From: Amoebidium appalachense
Lineage: Eukaryota > Ichthyosporea
Assembly (NCBI GenBank): GCA_963693365.1
Contig: CAVNZM010000014.1
Location: 248,001-312,000 of the forward strand
Reading direction: 5' to 3'
DNA length: 64,000 nt
Below are positions 23,420 to 61,541 of the stretch, in pieces; position 1 is the first letter of the stretch; every line of letters starts with the position of its first letter. The notes beneath the pieces were generated by a model, which was not told the DNA's origin, did no database searches, and saw nothing but the letters and a program-made list of their open reading frames with translations. The position numbers and the translations under genes were made by a program.

Positions 23420-25477
23420 GAGAGAGAGAAAGAAAGCTACAGCTTGTGATGGGGTGTGAAGCAACTGCCCTTTGTTTACTTTTTTGTCAAGATTGCCCCC
23501 CCCCCCCCCCCCCCTCCCCCCCCCCAGCCTCCTTTTTTGGGTGGGTAGATTGGGTGCGGGTTTAGGGGTGGTGATGGTGGTGGTGGTTCGGGGGGGGAGA
23601 GGAGGGGGGGGGGGGGGGGGGGGGGGGGGAGGGAAAGGGGGAGGGCTGCCTGTGGGTATTGGCTATATGGTAAGCTGTATGGGCATGTCACATTTGCGCC
23701 CAGTACAGACACTACAGTTGCTTGCATAGCACCATGGTTGTTACTAACCTTTGCCTTTTCACCGGACTTACAGCTATCATCTGCCACCCAGGGGCAACCA
23801 CGATGCTGCAGAAGAAAAACCGGTGCAGAAACAGAGCAATGACCCACCAGATACCGTCAGACTGAACGTACGCGGCCATATGTTTGAAACAACGAGGGAT
23901 ACACTGTGCACGTTTCCAGACTCCATGTTGGCTGCATGGTTCAGCGGCCGCCATGCAATGCAAACAGCCGAGGACGGATCGGGTTTTTGTCAACTGCGAC
24001 CCAGAGATGTTCCCCCATGTGCTCGACTACCTTAACGCAAAGGGTGTGTATTGGAAACATCCGACGGACAAGAATGAGTTTATGCGTTTACACGATGTTT
24101 TTGACTATTTGTGCCTGCCGTGGCTGCGCCTTATTCCAAAACACACGTTCAGGAAAACAACAGTCGCAGATACGATTTTCCAAGAGCAGAATCATGTCGT
24201 GTTGGATTGCCAAGAGGCAGATTCCTCCTTCCAACTTGCCGACAATCGAAGATTGGAGGGAAATATCGAGCTATGTGCCTTCGGCTACCGCCTGATTGCA
24301 CATGGGCGTGAGTCTGTGCAGTTATGGGATACGGTGGAGGGAATCATGGTCTGTGCATGGCCACGTAAGGGGGGGAAGTATGGAGACTTGTCGTGTGTGG
24401 ACGGGAGGGGAAAGGACGGGCTGTATCCGTGTGTGTGTGCCTGCTACTCATTCGGTACGGTGATGGATGAGTCGGACACCAGCGGAAACACGGAGGGAAA
24501 GGGTTCCACTGTTGTTATTTACGATGCGGCGGACGGATCGGTTGTGAACGCGTTTCGGTTGCCAAAACATCGCGTGGGGCCTGGCATGCGGGGGGTCTCG
24601 GTTGACAAGGACACGTTTGTTGTGATTGCACGAAGCAATCAACCACCATATTGGGGCAGTGAGTTGATGGCTTTTCGGGTGGGGCACGGGCAGGCAAGTG
24701 ATGGGTGCTTCTACACACCCCTCTGGATTCACCGTGCACCTGTAGGGGAGACACACTTGCGTGTGGGTGTAGGTGCAGATCCGAGCACTTCAATCGTGTA
24801 TACGTTCAGTGGGTCGGAGATAGATGCAGTTGATGTTGGAAGTGGGCGCACACTCTTCCACATTGAATCAGAAAGGGAAATCTTGTTACGAGGGATTTCG
24901 CGGTGGGAGCCCAGACATCACAGATAGCGACAGCGAAGGGGAAAGAAGTAAACCTCGAAGACTCATGGCGGTTTGCACTGACAAGGGATCGGTCCATGCG
25001 ATTGGGAACGAGGATGTTGCGCTCGGTTTGGACAAGAAAGGTGTAAGGGTTTACCTTGAGTTGAACAATTGGGGTTGTGAAGCGGCCACTGCCAGCAAGT
25101 TGCCTCAGTTGGATAAGGGGGTGGATGCTGTTAAAGAAACGGCGGATGGGACCGAGGGTTATAGTTTTAATAATCGCACGCGTGATGAGGACGTATACAG
25201 GCACGGGTACTGTCTGGACTTTGACGGGCCAGACACGTTGGTTTCCTGTTCGAGTGTTGGAGTGCAGATCTTTAAGATTGTGCCCATAAGAGGTGATTTC
25301 AAGGGTGGGGTTAGCCTGGGTGAGGTGATCACGACCGATTTGCAGATTAATAGCGAGTGGTGGGTGGGGAATAGTATGAGCTGTTGTTGTGGGGTGTTGG
25401 CGGTGTCGGGCAGAGATGCAAAGATTCACGTGTGGAGCCCAGTACCCCGCGAGACGAGGGAATGCATAATCATCTAG
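23075..25477 (+). CDS. BTB/T1 plus beta-propeller protein, KCTD3/SHKBP1-like, two frame breaks
   Basis: Exons 23075-23108 and 23812-25477 (GCA-G joined to AA-GAA, phase 1). The acceptor at 23810-23811 is the one that keeps frame. Residues ~25-110 form a potassium-channel tetramerisation-type BTB domain: PDTVRLNVRGHMFETTRDTL, FPDSMLAAWFSGR, VNCDPEMFPHVLDYL. The rest is a long WD-like propeller (VQLWDTVEG, STVVIYDAADGSVVNAF, AKIHVWSP). KCTD3/SHKBP1 proteins act as cytosolic adaptors. Two single-base breaks interrupt it: TTTTT at 23984-23988 should be four T, and one base is extra at about 24900-24907 (CGGTGGG). Removing one base at each gives exactly 565 residues. Either the assembly has indels or the gene is decaying; conservation of the downstream frame favours indels. 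Confidence 0.8.
23227..23294. repeat. (TG)n in the KCTD-like intron
   Basis: About 33 TG units. The intron also holds G runs at 23371-23384, 23403-23420 and 23607-23629 and a C run at 23496-23525. Confidence 0.95.
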
Positions 25478-25545
25478 TTATCTATTATTGTGTGGGCCTA
25501 ATATAGTATGTAGTCTTTGATGCAACATTTTGTTTGTGTTTGGCT

Positions 25546-25551
25546 ATTAAA
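25546..25551 (+). terminator. Candidate poly(A) signal of the KCTD-like gene
   Basis: ATTAAA, the common variant, 69 bases after the stop codon. Confidence 0.45.
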
Positions 25552-26179
25552 TAATATGAATTATGTAGCTGATCATGTTGATGATAGGTTGGTTGTGTGG
25601 CCTGTGTTGTGGTGTTTTGTTGGACTGAAACGGCATGTAACACCTAAACCCAATGGTATTCTGATGTATCCAGTCGGTGTACACTTTTTTTTTTTTTTTT
25701 TTACTTCTCCCCCCCCCCCCCCCCCCCCCCCCCCCGAGTACTTTAGGTGGGTGGGTGGGTAGGCAGCAGGGCACAAACACAATATGTTGTCGGACATGTG
25801 CATAATATACTCGATTGTAGATAATCATGAACAGATGTACTGTTTTACACAGGACCTCGTATCACGGCGCGAGAGGGGGCCCTACGTATGTATTCATCCA
25901 AGACAAGGCAGCCTGATGTAAATAGCATAAATTTTTAAAAACCGGTACCTTTAAGTAGTATTTTCCAAGTGATGTGAAAATGCAAATGAAAGTTGTGTTT
26001 GATAAACTTCACTTACTTCAACGACACTAGTACTTACTTCAACGACGATATTGTCGACGACAACGTGACGTTCAACCCCCCCCCAAACAACCCACCCAAC
26101 CCACCCACCCACCCATTCAATTACCGGCCGCACACGCACACACGTACATGTACCTACATGTCGGCCACATACGCGTACA

Positions 26180-26221
<42 letters not shown>

Positions 26222-26905
26222 CTCACGCATGCAAACACACACACAGACATCCCCCCCTCCCCCCCCCCCCCCCCCCCCGGATACCGGGTCGACCATGTGC
26301 CTACAGCAACGTTGCAGCCACCACTCCCCACCAGGATAGGCTCAAAGTTTCACACACAAGCCATGTGCATAGAACCAACACCATTCCCCCATGCAACACC
26401 GTGCATGCATAAGACCGGTTGTCACTCTTTTATTCTTACCCACGGGCCAGCCGGGGATCCACCTAACCAAATCCACCAAGAACCAGGCCTGTTGCTATGT
26501 GCATGGCACGTGTTTGCCTTGCACGTGGCAGGACATACACCCTGCAGCAGCCAATCAACAGAGAGACAAATTTCATGCCTGGGGGGGTCTATGTCGACGT
26601 CGACATTTCGTGGTGTGACGTCAATATGACGTCAGGTTGCGCCATATTGGCGCCAGAGTACATGCTCGGCCTTGTCTATGTATGGTGCACTCTCCTTTTC
26701 TAGAAATTGCACGAATACCATATAAAGTAATTCACGAGAAAAATGGCAACATAACGTTCAAAAATTCCCAGCAGTATTTTCTAACTTTCACACCTGGGTT
26801 GCGACCCCCACAACCCACCACAAGGCGGCTAGCATCATACATAATAAATCAACATGCATTTATCAGTAGTTTTATAAGGTAAAATCATGCATCACCACGT
26901 GACTT
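25552..26905. other. Convergent intergenic region (KCTD-like / PWP2)
   Basis: Contains T (25685-25702) and C (25710-25735) runs, (CA)n at 26184-26218, poly-C at 26251-26278 and a palindrome cluster at 26591-26657. The right part is probably the PWP2 3' UTR. No gene was recognised. Confidence 0.5.
26591..26657. promoter_or_regulatory. Cluster of palindromes including two CRE-type TGACGTCA sites
   Basis: ATGTCGACGTCGACAT (26591-26606) is a perfect palindrome. TGACGTCA occurs at 26616-26623 and 26627-26634. A near-palindrome GCGCCATATTGGCGC follows. TGACGTCA is the bZIP/CREB consensus. Function here is unknown. Confidence 0.4.
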
Positions 26906-43733
<16,828 letters not shown>

Positions 43734-44210
43734 GGCTGCAGATTGGTGTGGCTTAGCCACGTGTCAGTGTGCGCGCACACAAACCCGTTTACCTAAGATT
43801 GGGAATCTTTCAGGGTTTCGCCCTTTCCAACTCTTCTGGTCCCGGTAGAGGTGTAAGACATGGAGGGCAACCTGATGTTGGGAAGATTCAAATGGTAACG
43901 CGACTTTTATGCTCAGCGATGTCTGCTCAGCGTACTATCGGCCAACCACCTAAAGGCTTCTTTAAAGGCACGGCCCTAGAAATTCTGCAATACGCTGTGC
44001 ATAATCCTCAGACACCTGACTACACTGAAAAAAAAAACACGTGACTGTGTGACACAGAAAACCGCCGGGCACCGCTGTCGACATATGCACGTGCACAACA
44101 CAAACCTCACTCGTGACGTCATAGATCAAACATGATTGGTGCGAATCTGATAGTGTTACGCAAACGATAGATCTGGCGGGAAACATGGGACGCAGCTGCA
44201 GGCTCAGCTC

Positions 44211-44234
44211 ACGGCCCTGTGTTCAGAGGGCCGT
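44211..44234. promoter_or_regulatory. Hairpin, 8-bp stem and 8-base loop
   Basis: ACGGCCCT and AGGGCCGT flank GTGTTCAG. GCAGCTGC palindromes lie just outside on both sides. Confidence 0.4.
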
Positions 44235-44278
44235 GCAGCAGCTGCACCGGCCACTGAGGAGGTCTCAACATCTCTTAG

Positions 44279-44317
44279 CGGATCATTCAGATCTCAACAT
44301 GAGATCTGAATGATCCG
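44279..44317. promoter_or_regulatory. Perfect inverted repeat, 17-bp stem and 5-base loop
   Basis: CGGATCATTCAGATCTC and its exact complement flank AACAT. Partial pairing continues outside. It could be a cruciform, a MITE core or a protein site. Confidence 0.6.
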
Positions 44318-45291
44318 TTAAGGGGTGAGAATCGTTGTGGAGAAGGGTGAAAAGAGAAAGTAACACAATCAACTCTGCCTCTACCTTGGCCGCGACACGT
44401 ACTTGTGCGTGTGCACATGGGCTTCGATGTTGCGCGCAGAGGATCCTCAAGTGATCATCTAATTATATGTATATGCGCGTACGTGCACATGTGTATTTGC
44501 ATGCTTGCTTACTCCCCTCTGTTCACCACACCACTCGTCCTCTCAACTGTGGCTGTCACAAGGTGATGTGATCACGTGTTCCTTCTTCTTCAATGTATAC
44601 AGGTTCAAGATTATGTGACTAGTACTCCGGGATCCAATTAATATTGCTGCAGCAGGTCCATGTTATGAAGCTCGAGCTGCCATGCACATATGATCTAAGT
44701 ACTACCACTTCGAATATTATGCACCCCGGCCCGAACACAGTGCGAGTGTTTTGACTCCCCATTGCTGAGCAGAGGACACACGCGGAGATTTACGATGTTC
44801 TCGCCGAAAAGTCGCCTTCCAATCCATCTAAGCAGAGATCTTCCATCCGGCTCATTCGCATGCAACCTGCGCGGCCTGATGAATATTATCCTGCCAGCTA
44901 TCTCTTTTTTCGCTCTTGCCCTTACCCTCCGGTTTGTGCGGTTGACCCGGGCGAGGACCCGCGGCCAGTCCGACGGTCACTCCTACCAGGGGTGAAGACT
45001 AAAAAGTAAGCGTCGACGTCATATCGGGGGCAATGGAGCAGGTTTTATTCTTTCTTCCCCTGATGTAGGTCTACGGTTTTAGATTGTTTCCCATATATGG
45101 TAGGACCGCGAAACTGAGGCGCCTGCACTCGGTGAACACCTGGTGACACAGTGATTTGACACAGTGGTAGGCTGCTACAAAAGGAAACCCTAGGCTGGGC
45201 TTGATAATCTTTTTTCGCCTCCTATTCCCGCGCACAGGAGAGGTAGCATGCCTTCAGCAGAGTTCACTACTCTGCTCTCAGTTTCCTTACC

Positions 45292-54724
<9,433 letters not shown>

Positions 54725-54796
54725 CAGGGGGCAGGGGTTAAAGGGTTAATGCATATGTAGTGGATATGGCATGAATGGGTGCAATGGTGTTGAATG

Positions 54797-54802
54797 AATA
54801 AA
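54797..54802 (+). terminator. Candidate poly(A) signal of the helicase gene
   Basis: AATAAA 73 bases after the proposed stop at 54724. Confidence 0.55.
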
Positions 54803-55120
54803 ATGAGCATCTAGCTAGGCAGGTTCCTGGCTACATAAGTAGTGCATGCTCTCAGTTACCGCCAAGGCATGTGCCAAGTAGAATCAAGAGGGACAGCAAG
54901 CACTGTGCCTACGTGTACGGGAATCTGCCCGCCACATTGTCATGCATATGGTGAACAGGGGGGGGGGGGATTTGTTATTATTTAGGCCTAGGCAGCTCGT
55001 TCACACACGGTGGAGCTGAGCTGCAGGTGGTGGTTTTTTGTTTTTGTTTTGTTTTGAATTTTTTGGTTCTATTTGTTTGTTTGTTGGTGATGGATCGTGG
55101 TGATGGCGTTGTGTGTGGGT

Positions 55121-55155
<35 letters not shown>

Positions 55156-56370
55156 TCGATGTCCATATGCCATTGAGTATTGGTGCAGAACAGTGATTCG
55201 GATGTAACCTATGCTGAATTAGTATCACTATTGCGGATGGATATGTGTAACTATACCCAATGGCCTATGCTGGTGTGACACCACTGGTCACGTCATCCGA
55301 GAGATCTGCACAACAGCTAATAGTATGCCGATAGAATGACGTCACCACCAGTCCCACAATCAAAGCTGCCCCAGTTCTGTATCTTGTATCTATCTTGACT
55401 TCATGCACACTGCTTCTGGCTGGGTGACTGTCCAGACTATGCATTGAAAACCAGGGTGTGTGTACACTAATACTATGCCCTAGTTAACATATGCAGGCTA
55501 GGAGAAGCACGTAAGTATAGAGACAAGAAAGCGGGTGCTACAGCTATTCTGACACCGCACGACTAGTGTAACGTTTACTCGGACACATAGCCCCGCCCAA
55601 GTGACCCAAGTCTGGAATGTACCAGCCTTTTTACTGTCCCTTGGTTTCCGCCGGTCCGGAGAGCACTGCTCGCATACTTTAGTAAGGCGACAGCCAATAG
55701 GCATGTGGCCCTACTTATAATAAAGTACATGGCATATTCATGAGTACATGAGCTTCTCCTGGGTGATCATAATCTAGCTTCACGTTATTCTACAGTGCTC
55801 CATGTGTTTGTCTAGTGCCCAATAAAATGTCTACGGCACACAGTGTGTGCCGTGCACCTAAGACACATGCTGGCAAAGTGTTCACGTTCTTTGCATCGCT
55901 CCTAACTGCATACTTCAGGTGCAGAGCAACTGCCCCAATAAGGAATACAGCTAAAAGTGATGCAGCCGATTGGTAGCTACTTCCGAAGCTCTATTTAAGC
56001 ATCTGCCGAGAAGACACAAAGGCACGTAGACTGGTTGTGGGGGCAAGGCACGGTGTGCACGTGAATGTACACAACCATGTCTACAGCATGTATGCGTGCC
56101 ACATGTATGTGGCTGCAGTCGAGCGGTGACTTGAGCTGGCGGTGGTAGCATGCCGCAGCACTGCGGCAGCTGAAAAACCCATTCAACCGGAGTGCTCTGT
56201 ACACCAGTTTCGATAAGAACCCCATACTTGTTGAAAAGGTTACCCAGACAACAGCTTGCTATATTAATCCACGGCTCCTCCTCCCTCCCGTCTCCCCGTG
56301 CTTCCCCACCCCCTTCCCCCTTCCCCCTCCCGGCCCCCCCTTCCCCTCCCCAATACAGCAACACACACCC

Positions 56371-56574
56371 CTTTCCCACTGGGGCCGCCGACCCACCGCT
56401 ACCACCACCACCTAATATTTCCCAAAGGCCCCAGTGTATTCTAGCACCACCAAAAGCCTCTCCCTCCCTCCCTCCCCTCCCCCCCTTTCCCACTGGTGCC
56501 GCCGACCCACCGCTACCACCACCACCTAATATTTCCCAAAGGCCCCACTGTATTCTAGCACCACTAAAAGCCTC
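56371..56574. repeat. 114-bp tandem duplication
   Basis: Two copies of a block containing GCCGCCGACCCACCGCTACC and CCTAATATTTCCCAAAGGCC, starting at 56371 and 56485, with few differences. Confidence 0.92.
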
Positions 56575-56615
56575 CTCCCCCCCCCCCCCCCCCCCCCCCT
56601 CCACCGGGCCCCCCG

Positions 56616-56781
<166 letters not shown>

Positions 56782-57687
56782 CGCACACCACAGGTCGGTC
56801 AGACTCACAGCGCCCAGACGCACATATGCATGCACACACATATCCCCATACATATCCCCCCAATACTAATCTTTGACATCCCCTCTTCCTCGTAACCCAG
56901 ATACTGACATGTATTATTTAATCTATTGATAGCCGTGAAAAAACCCTACGGGTTATGCCGCTCTCTTGAAAATTACAACAGATTGAACTGGAAACAGCCC
57001 AAACTCGCGTACAGTCACTTTTTGCTCATTATATTACATTAAATACCAGAATGCCAACACTCAACACTATCATACGTACTATTTAACTCAGGTGGCCCAG
57101 GACTAGTACTACATTTCTTGTCCACGGGGTGGGTGCATGCACATTACGTGTGCAATTGTGCGCTTTTGCCCGTCGTATGGTGTGCCGCACGTTTGTTTTT
57201 GTGTTTATGTCTTTGTTCCTGTTAGCAATATCTATCTTTTCAAATCAAACAATGGGGAGACACGAAAGAAAAGATATCATATCAATACCTGTGCTCTTTA
57301 AAAAATGTGAGTCCGACCGTATGGGTATGTGTGTGTTCTTGTGTGTGTCTGTCTCTCCCTCCCTCTCCCTCTCTCTCTCTCTCCCTCTCTTTCTCTGTCT
57401 GTGTATGTGTGTGCATGTGTGTGCGTGTGTGCGCGCGTGTGTGTGTGTGTCTGGGTGGGTGGGTAGGTGGGTGGTGGTGGTGGTGGTGGTGGTGGTGGGG
57501 TCCGTCTGAGCACGCATCGCACCGGGGGTGTCTTTCAATCTCGTGTTCCACACCCCCCCCCCCTGCCCCCTTCACCTCCCCCTCCCCTCTCACTCCACCT
57601 TCCCACCTCCCCCCCTCCCCCCTCCCCCCCCCCCCCCCCCCCCCCGCTCCCCCCACCCACGGAATCGACTTTGTATTATGAATACAG

Positions 57688-57848
57688 AAATGCACAACCC
57701 ATATACGGTAAAAGCCAATCAGTGCGCTTGATCTTTAATGCCTTGGGGTGCACTTGCAGGTGTGAGATTCAATTACTAAGAGGAGTGTATGATCCCAAGT
57801 TAACCGGGGACAGGATCTATATTCATAAGGCTTTTGGGCTGTAGGGTG

Positions 57849-57901
<53 letters not shown>

Positions 57902-58147
57902 CCCCCCCCCTCCCCCCAACTACCCATCACACCCACCCCCCGTTCCCGGCTTCTCACACGGGACCCGGTTGCTGGGGTGGTGTGGCAAGTGTGTGTGTGG
58001 TTTAGTTGCCGTATTCTAGTTTGGTGTTGAAGGCATGCACCACACCACGGTTAGTTCAACCCCCCACTCCCGCCCCTTCCCATTTCTTCACAAGGGGAAG
58101 CATTATATAAACATAAAGCACTAATTCCCCATTCCGCCCCCACCACA

Positions 58148-58187
<40 letters not shown>

Positions 58188-58219
58188 CACACGCACGCAC
58201 ACACACACACGTACATGCG

Positions 58220-58295
<76 letters not shown>

Positions 58296-58324
58296 CACAC
58301 CTATACACATACAAGCACGCACAT

Positions 58325-58400
<76 letters not shown>

Positions 58401-58408
58401 CACACACA

Positions 58409-58445
<37 letters not shown>

Positions 58446-58809
58446 CACCAGGACAAAGTGGATCAGGTGCGTGCCAGTGCCCTCTTTCTGCAGGCCACCG
58501 GCTACTGTGCCTCTATCCCCGGCAGGCCGATGGGTGGAACAGGATGCAGTTTCTTTCAGGGCTTAGCCACATCGTTTAAATTATTTGCTCTTCTTATTCT
58601 CTTTTTGCCTCCCTCACGCGTGGATGGCGTAGGGGCAGCAAGTGGCCTAAGCTCACTGGCTGGCCTTATTCTCATTTTCACAACAGAGCACACATATTCC
58701 CCTCTTCAACCCACCTGCCGCACATGCCTGCCCTATGCAGCCCCTCCCCCCCCCCCCCCCCCCCCTTCCCCCCCCATCTCCCCCAATCCCCCGAAACAAC
58801 AGCAACCCA

Positions 58810-58854
<45 letters not shown>

Positions 58855-60055
58855 ATGGCCCCCCGGAAACACCACCTCCCATCTCCGACCCGACCTCTCC
58901 GTCCCTCCTCCCTCCCCATCCCACCACATCCCCACGTACATATCCCATCTAACACCACTTTCCATATTAGGCAACGGCATGCAACAGCTGTGTCCTCCGT
59001 GAGCGCAAGCGCCTGCAACGATTGGCCCGCAAGGCACCAGCCTCAACCAATCAGAACGAGTTGGGCCTGCACCCACCCACAGTGACTCGGAGCCAGCGGA
59101 TAGCGGCGATAACCCCCCCCCCTCCCAAGGACTGACTATCGGCCTGCCGACAGCCACGACAAAATTGTGGCCGAAGTGTCTCCCCCCCCCCCCCCCCCCC
59201 CCCGTCCAATTCATCGACAGACCCCCCCTCCCATCCCCCCTCCCCATCCCCCCCTTCCCACCTCCTCTGGGAGACACTAGGAACACCTTTTGCAGGACAC
59301 CTTCGTGGAAAAACAGTAACAACACCCACAACACCTATGCCTGCTTGTTTCCGCTCGTTTCACCTCTTAGTATTACCTATTCGTTTTTCCACTCTCACCG
59401 GACCTTCCTTCAACCCCCTCTCCCCCCCCCCCCCCCCAACCATCACCATCACCAAACACCCAATACCCTTTTGAATCTTCCTTCTACCAATCAGATCAAG
59501 CCACGAGTCCCCCCAAAACCCTCCAGCTGTCGACCCAGCATCCAACTAGAGATGGCATCCCCCCCGACCAGCTCCCCACCCCCTACACCCGCCACCACTG
59601 CCAGAATGAGCTCTGACCCAACCACCCTCACTGGACCAGGTACCCCCCCCCCCCCTCCCTTGCTCTCCTCAACTGCCTCCGCCCAGCCTCAGCCTGCCGT
59701 AGCCCTCCCTCCTGTCGCTTCCACCCTCCCTCACCCTCCTCCCCGGCTGCTGGCCCCCTTGGCGTCTCTTTGGTGGCCCACTTCCCCCCCCCTTCCCCCC
59801 CCCCCCCCCCCACCTCCCCCCTCCCCCAATCATCCAAAAGTCGAGTACATGCACACATATGCAAACGATGTCCCCCCCCATCTTCCCCCCCCCCCCCCCC
59901 CCCCCCCCCGTCAACCCCCCCTCCCCCCCCCCCCCCCCCCCCCCCGGCTCCCAACCTCTCCCCCTTTTCCCCCCGCCTCCGGCCGCCTCGCCCCCGGTCC
60001 TTTCTTCCCGAGCTCCTGGGTGGGCCGCGCCTGGCTTCACCATCCCCCCCCCCCC

Positions 60056-60086
<31 letters not shown>

Positions 60087-60191
60087 ACACTCACTCACTC
60101 AATTCCTCACTCTCCCTTCCCCTCTTTCCCCGTTTCCTCTATGTCAGTGGGGGTTCCAATAAGTTATGAAGGGACAGAAATAGAAAAATGA
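57688..60191 (+). CDS. Unrecognised multi-exon protein with a Cys/basic region (5' end missing)
   Basis: Five exons chain in frame: 57688-57840, 58445-58466, 58971-59081, 59495-59639, 60148-60191. All have GT-AG borders and matching phases (2, 0, 0, 1). The first encodes a plausible beta-rich segment ([29 protein letters not shown]). The next two give [21 protein letters not shown] then [11 protein letters not shown], a CxxC followed by a strongly basic helix. The fourth is Pro/Ser/Thr-rich and the last ends [10 protein letters not shown]. CxxC plus basic helix suggests nucleic-acid binding, possibly a transcription factor, but I do not recognise the family. The 5' exons were not found, and the last two joins rest on phase only. 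Confidence 0.42.
57849..57910. repeat. Poly-C tract
   Basis: About 50 uninterrupted C with two T further on, starting about 10 bases after the proposed donor at 57841. Confidence 0.97.
58145..58444. repeat. (CA)n blocks ending at the proposed acceptor of the 22-base exon
   Basis: CA tracts at 58151-58180, 58229-58291 and 58328-58442; the last runs into CAG. Confidence 0.95.
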
Positions 60192-60584
60192 AACATGGAA
60201 AACGAAATGGAAAAGAACACACAAGCTGCAGCAATGGCCCAAAGCTTTTACACGTGCTCTCATTGGTTCAACTATGCTCCAAATTGTGGTGCGGTCATGT
60301 GGCAAATTGTTTTCCAGATTTGTGGTGGCACCTAAACGGTGGATATGATATGGTGTGTGGTTTGGGGCATGGTGGTGGTGATTTGCTGCTGCCTAGGAGT
60401 ATGTTGCTCTGCACGTGCCGATTTTCTATTGTGCTGTACTATGTGCTAACAACCGGTGTTTGCACGGCTGGGTGGGTCTGTGTGTGTGTTGGTACGCTTG
60501 AAATGCTGGGTTTGTGTGTGTTGGGGTTTGGCTCCAGGTCCTGGGCCGGTGACAGCCGTGTCCTGACTGGGCAGACTGATGGCC

Positions 60585-61063
60585 ATCTTGAACAACAACA
60601 TGGCCATGGGCACGGCCCCATCTTGAACAACAACATAGCCATGGGCACGGCCCCATCTTGAACAACAACATGGCCATGGGCACGGCAATCTTGAACAACA
60701 ACATGGCCATGGGCACGGCCCCATCTTGAACAACAACATGGCCATGGGCACGGCAATCTTGAACAACAACATGGCCATGGGCACGGCCCCATCTTGAACA
60801 ACAACATGGCCATGGGCACGGCAATCTTGAACAACAACATGGCCATGGGCACGGCCCCATCTTGAACAACAACATGGCCATGGGCACGGCAATCTTGAAC
60901 AACAACATGGCCATGGGCACGGCAATCTTGAACAACAACATGGCCCGGGGCACGTCCATCTTGAACAATAAGATAGAGGTGCCCATGGCCATGGCCATCT
61001 TGCACAACAAGATGGCCTTGTTGTGCAAGTTGAGTTTGGGCACGGCCATCTTGAACAACAAGG
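60585..61063. repeat. 33/35-bp minisatellite with 68-bp higher-order period
   Basis: About 14 units of ATCTTGAACAACAACATGGC plus CATGGGCACGGC. Unit ends alternate between CC (35 bp) and A (33 bp) from about 60655 on, then decay towards 61063. Each strand is open over long stretches, but the product is a pure repeat. Confidence 0.95.
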
Positions 61064-61177
61064 CCCGCTGGCCCGCGCGCCCTTCAGTCGTCCAGCATTC
61101 CTTCCTGGCCTCCCGACGGCCCTGGTACGGAGGAATGCAACAGCACATCACGAGAGTATACCTTGCTATGAAACAAG

Positions 61178-61381
61178 GGGTTTACGCTGTTTACTCGAGG
61201 CAAAGAGAGACCAGTCTCAGGTATGGGGGGTTTTTGCTCGGAATATCCCCTCAGCGGTATATCATGATCACGTACATAGATGTCGGGTGATGATTATATA
61301 TCAGGGTTTACTTTCTCTACGAGACACCATAAAGGCTAAGAAAAATCAATTAGTTGGGGTTCCCCGTTTTTTTTTTTTTTT

Positions 61382-61423
<42 letters not shown>

Positions 61424-61451
61424 CTCCCCTGGGACACTCGGTATCAGCTGG

Positions 61452-61541
<90 letters not shown>

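Larger units (their letters stand above)
43734..45291. promoter_or_regulatory. Divergent intergenic region between PWP2 and the DDX20-like gene
   Basis: 1.56 kb with none of the simple repeats that flank it, which stands out. Contains a perfect CRE-type TGACGTCA at 44114-44121 and two hairpins (below). Frames such as 43769-44044 (+) and 44762-44995 (+) match nothing I know. The core promoters were not located. Confidence 0.5.

Noticed and set aside
43769-44044. Plus-strand frame with KGFFKGTALEILQYAVH upstream of PWP2
   Set aside because: No recognised homology and no gene context; could be chance in a 1.5-kb spacer.
60426-61151. Repeat protein of the FKMGPCPWPCCC type
   Set aside because: Translation of the 33/35-bp minisatellite; no start context or conserved part.
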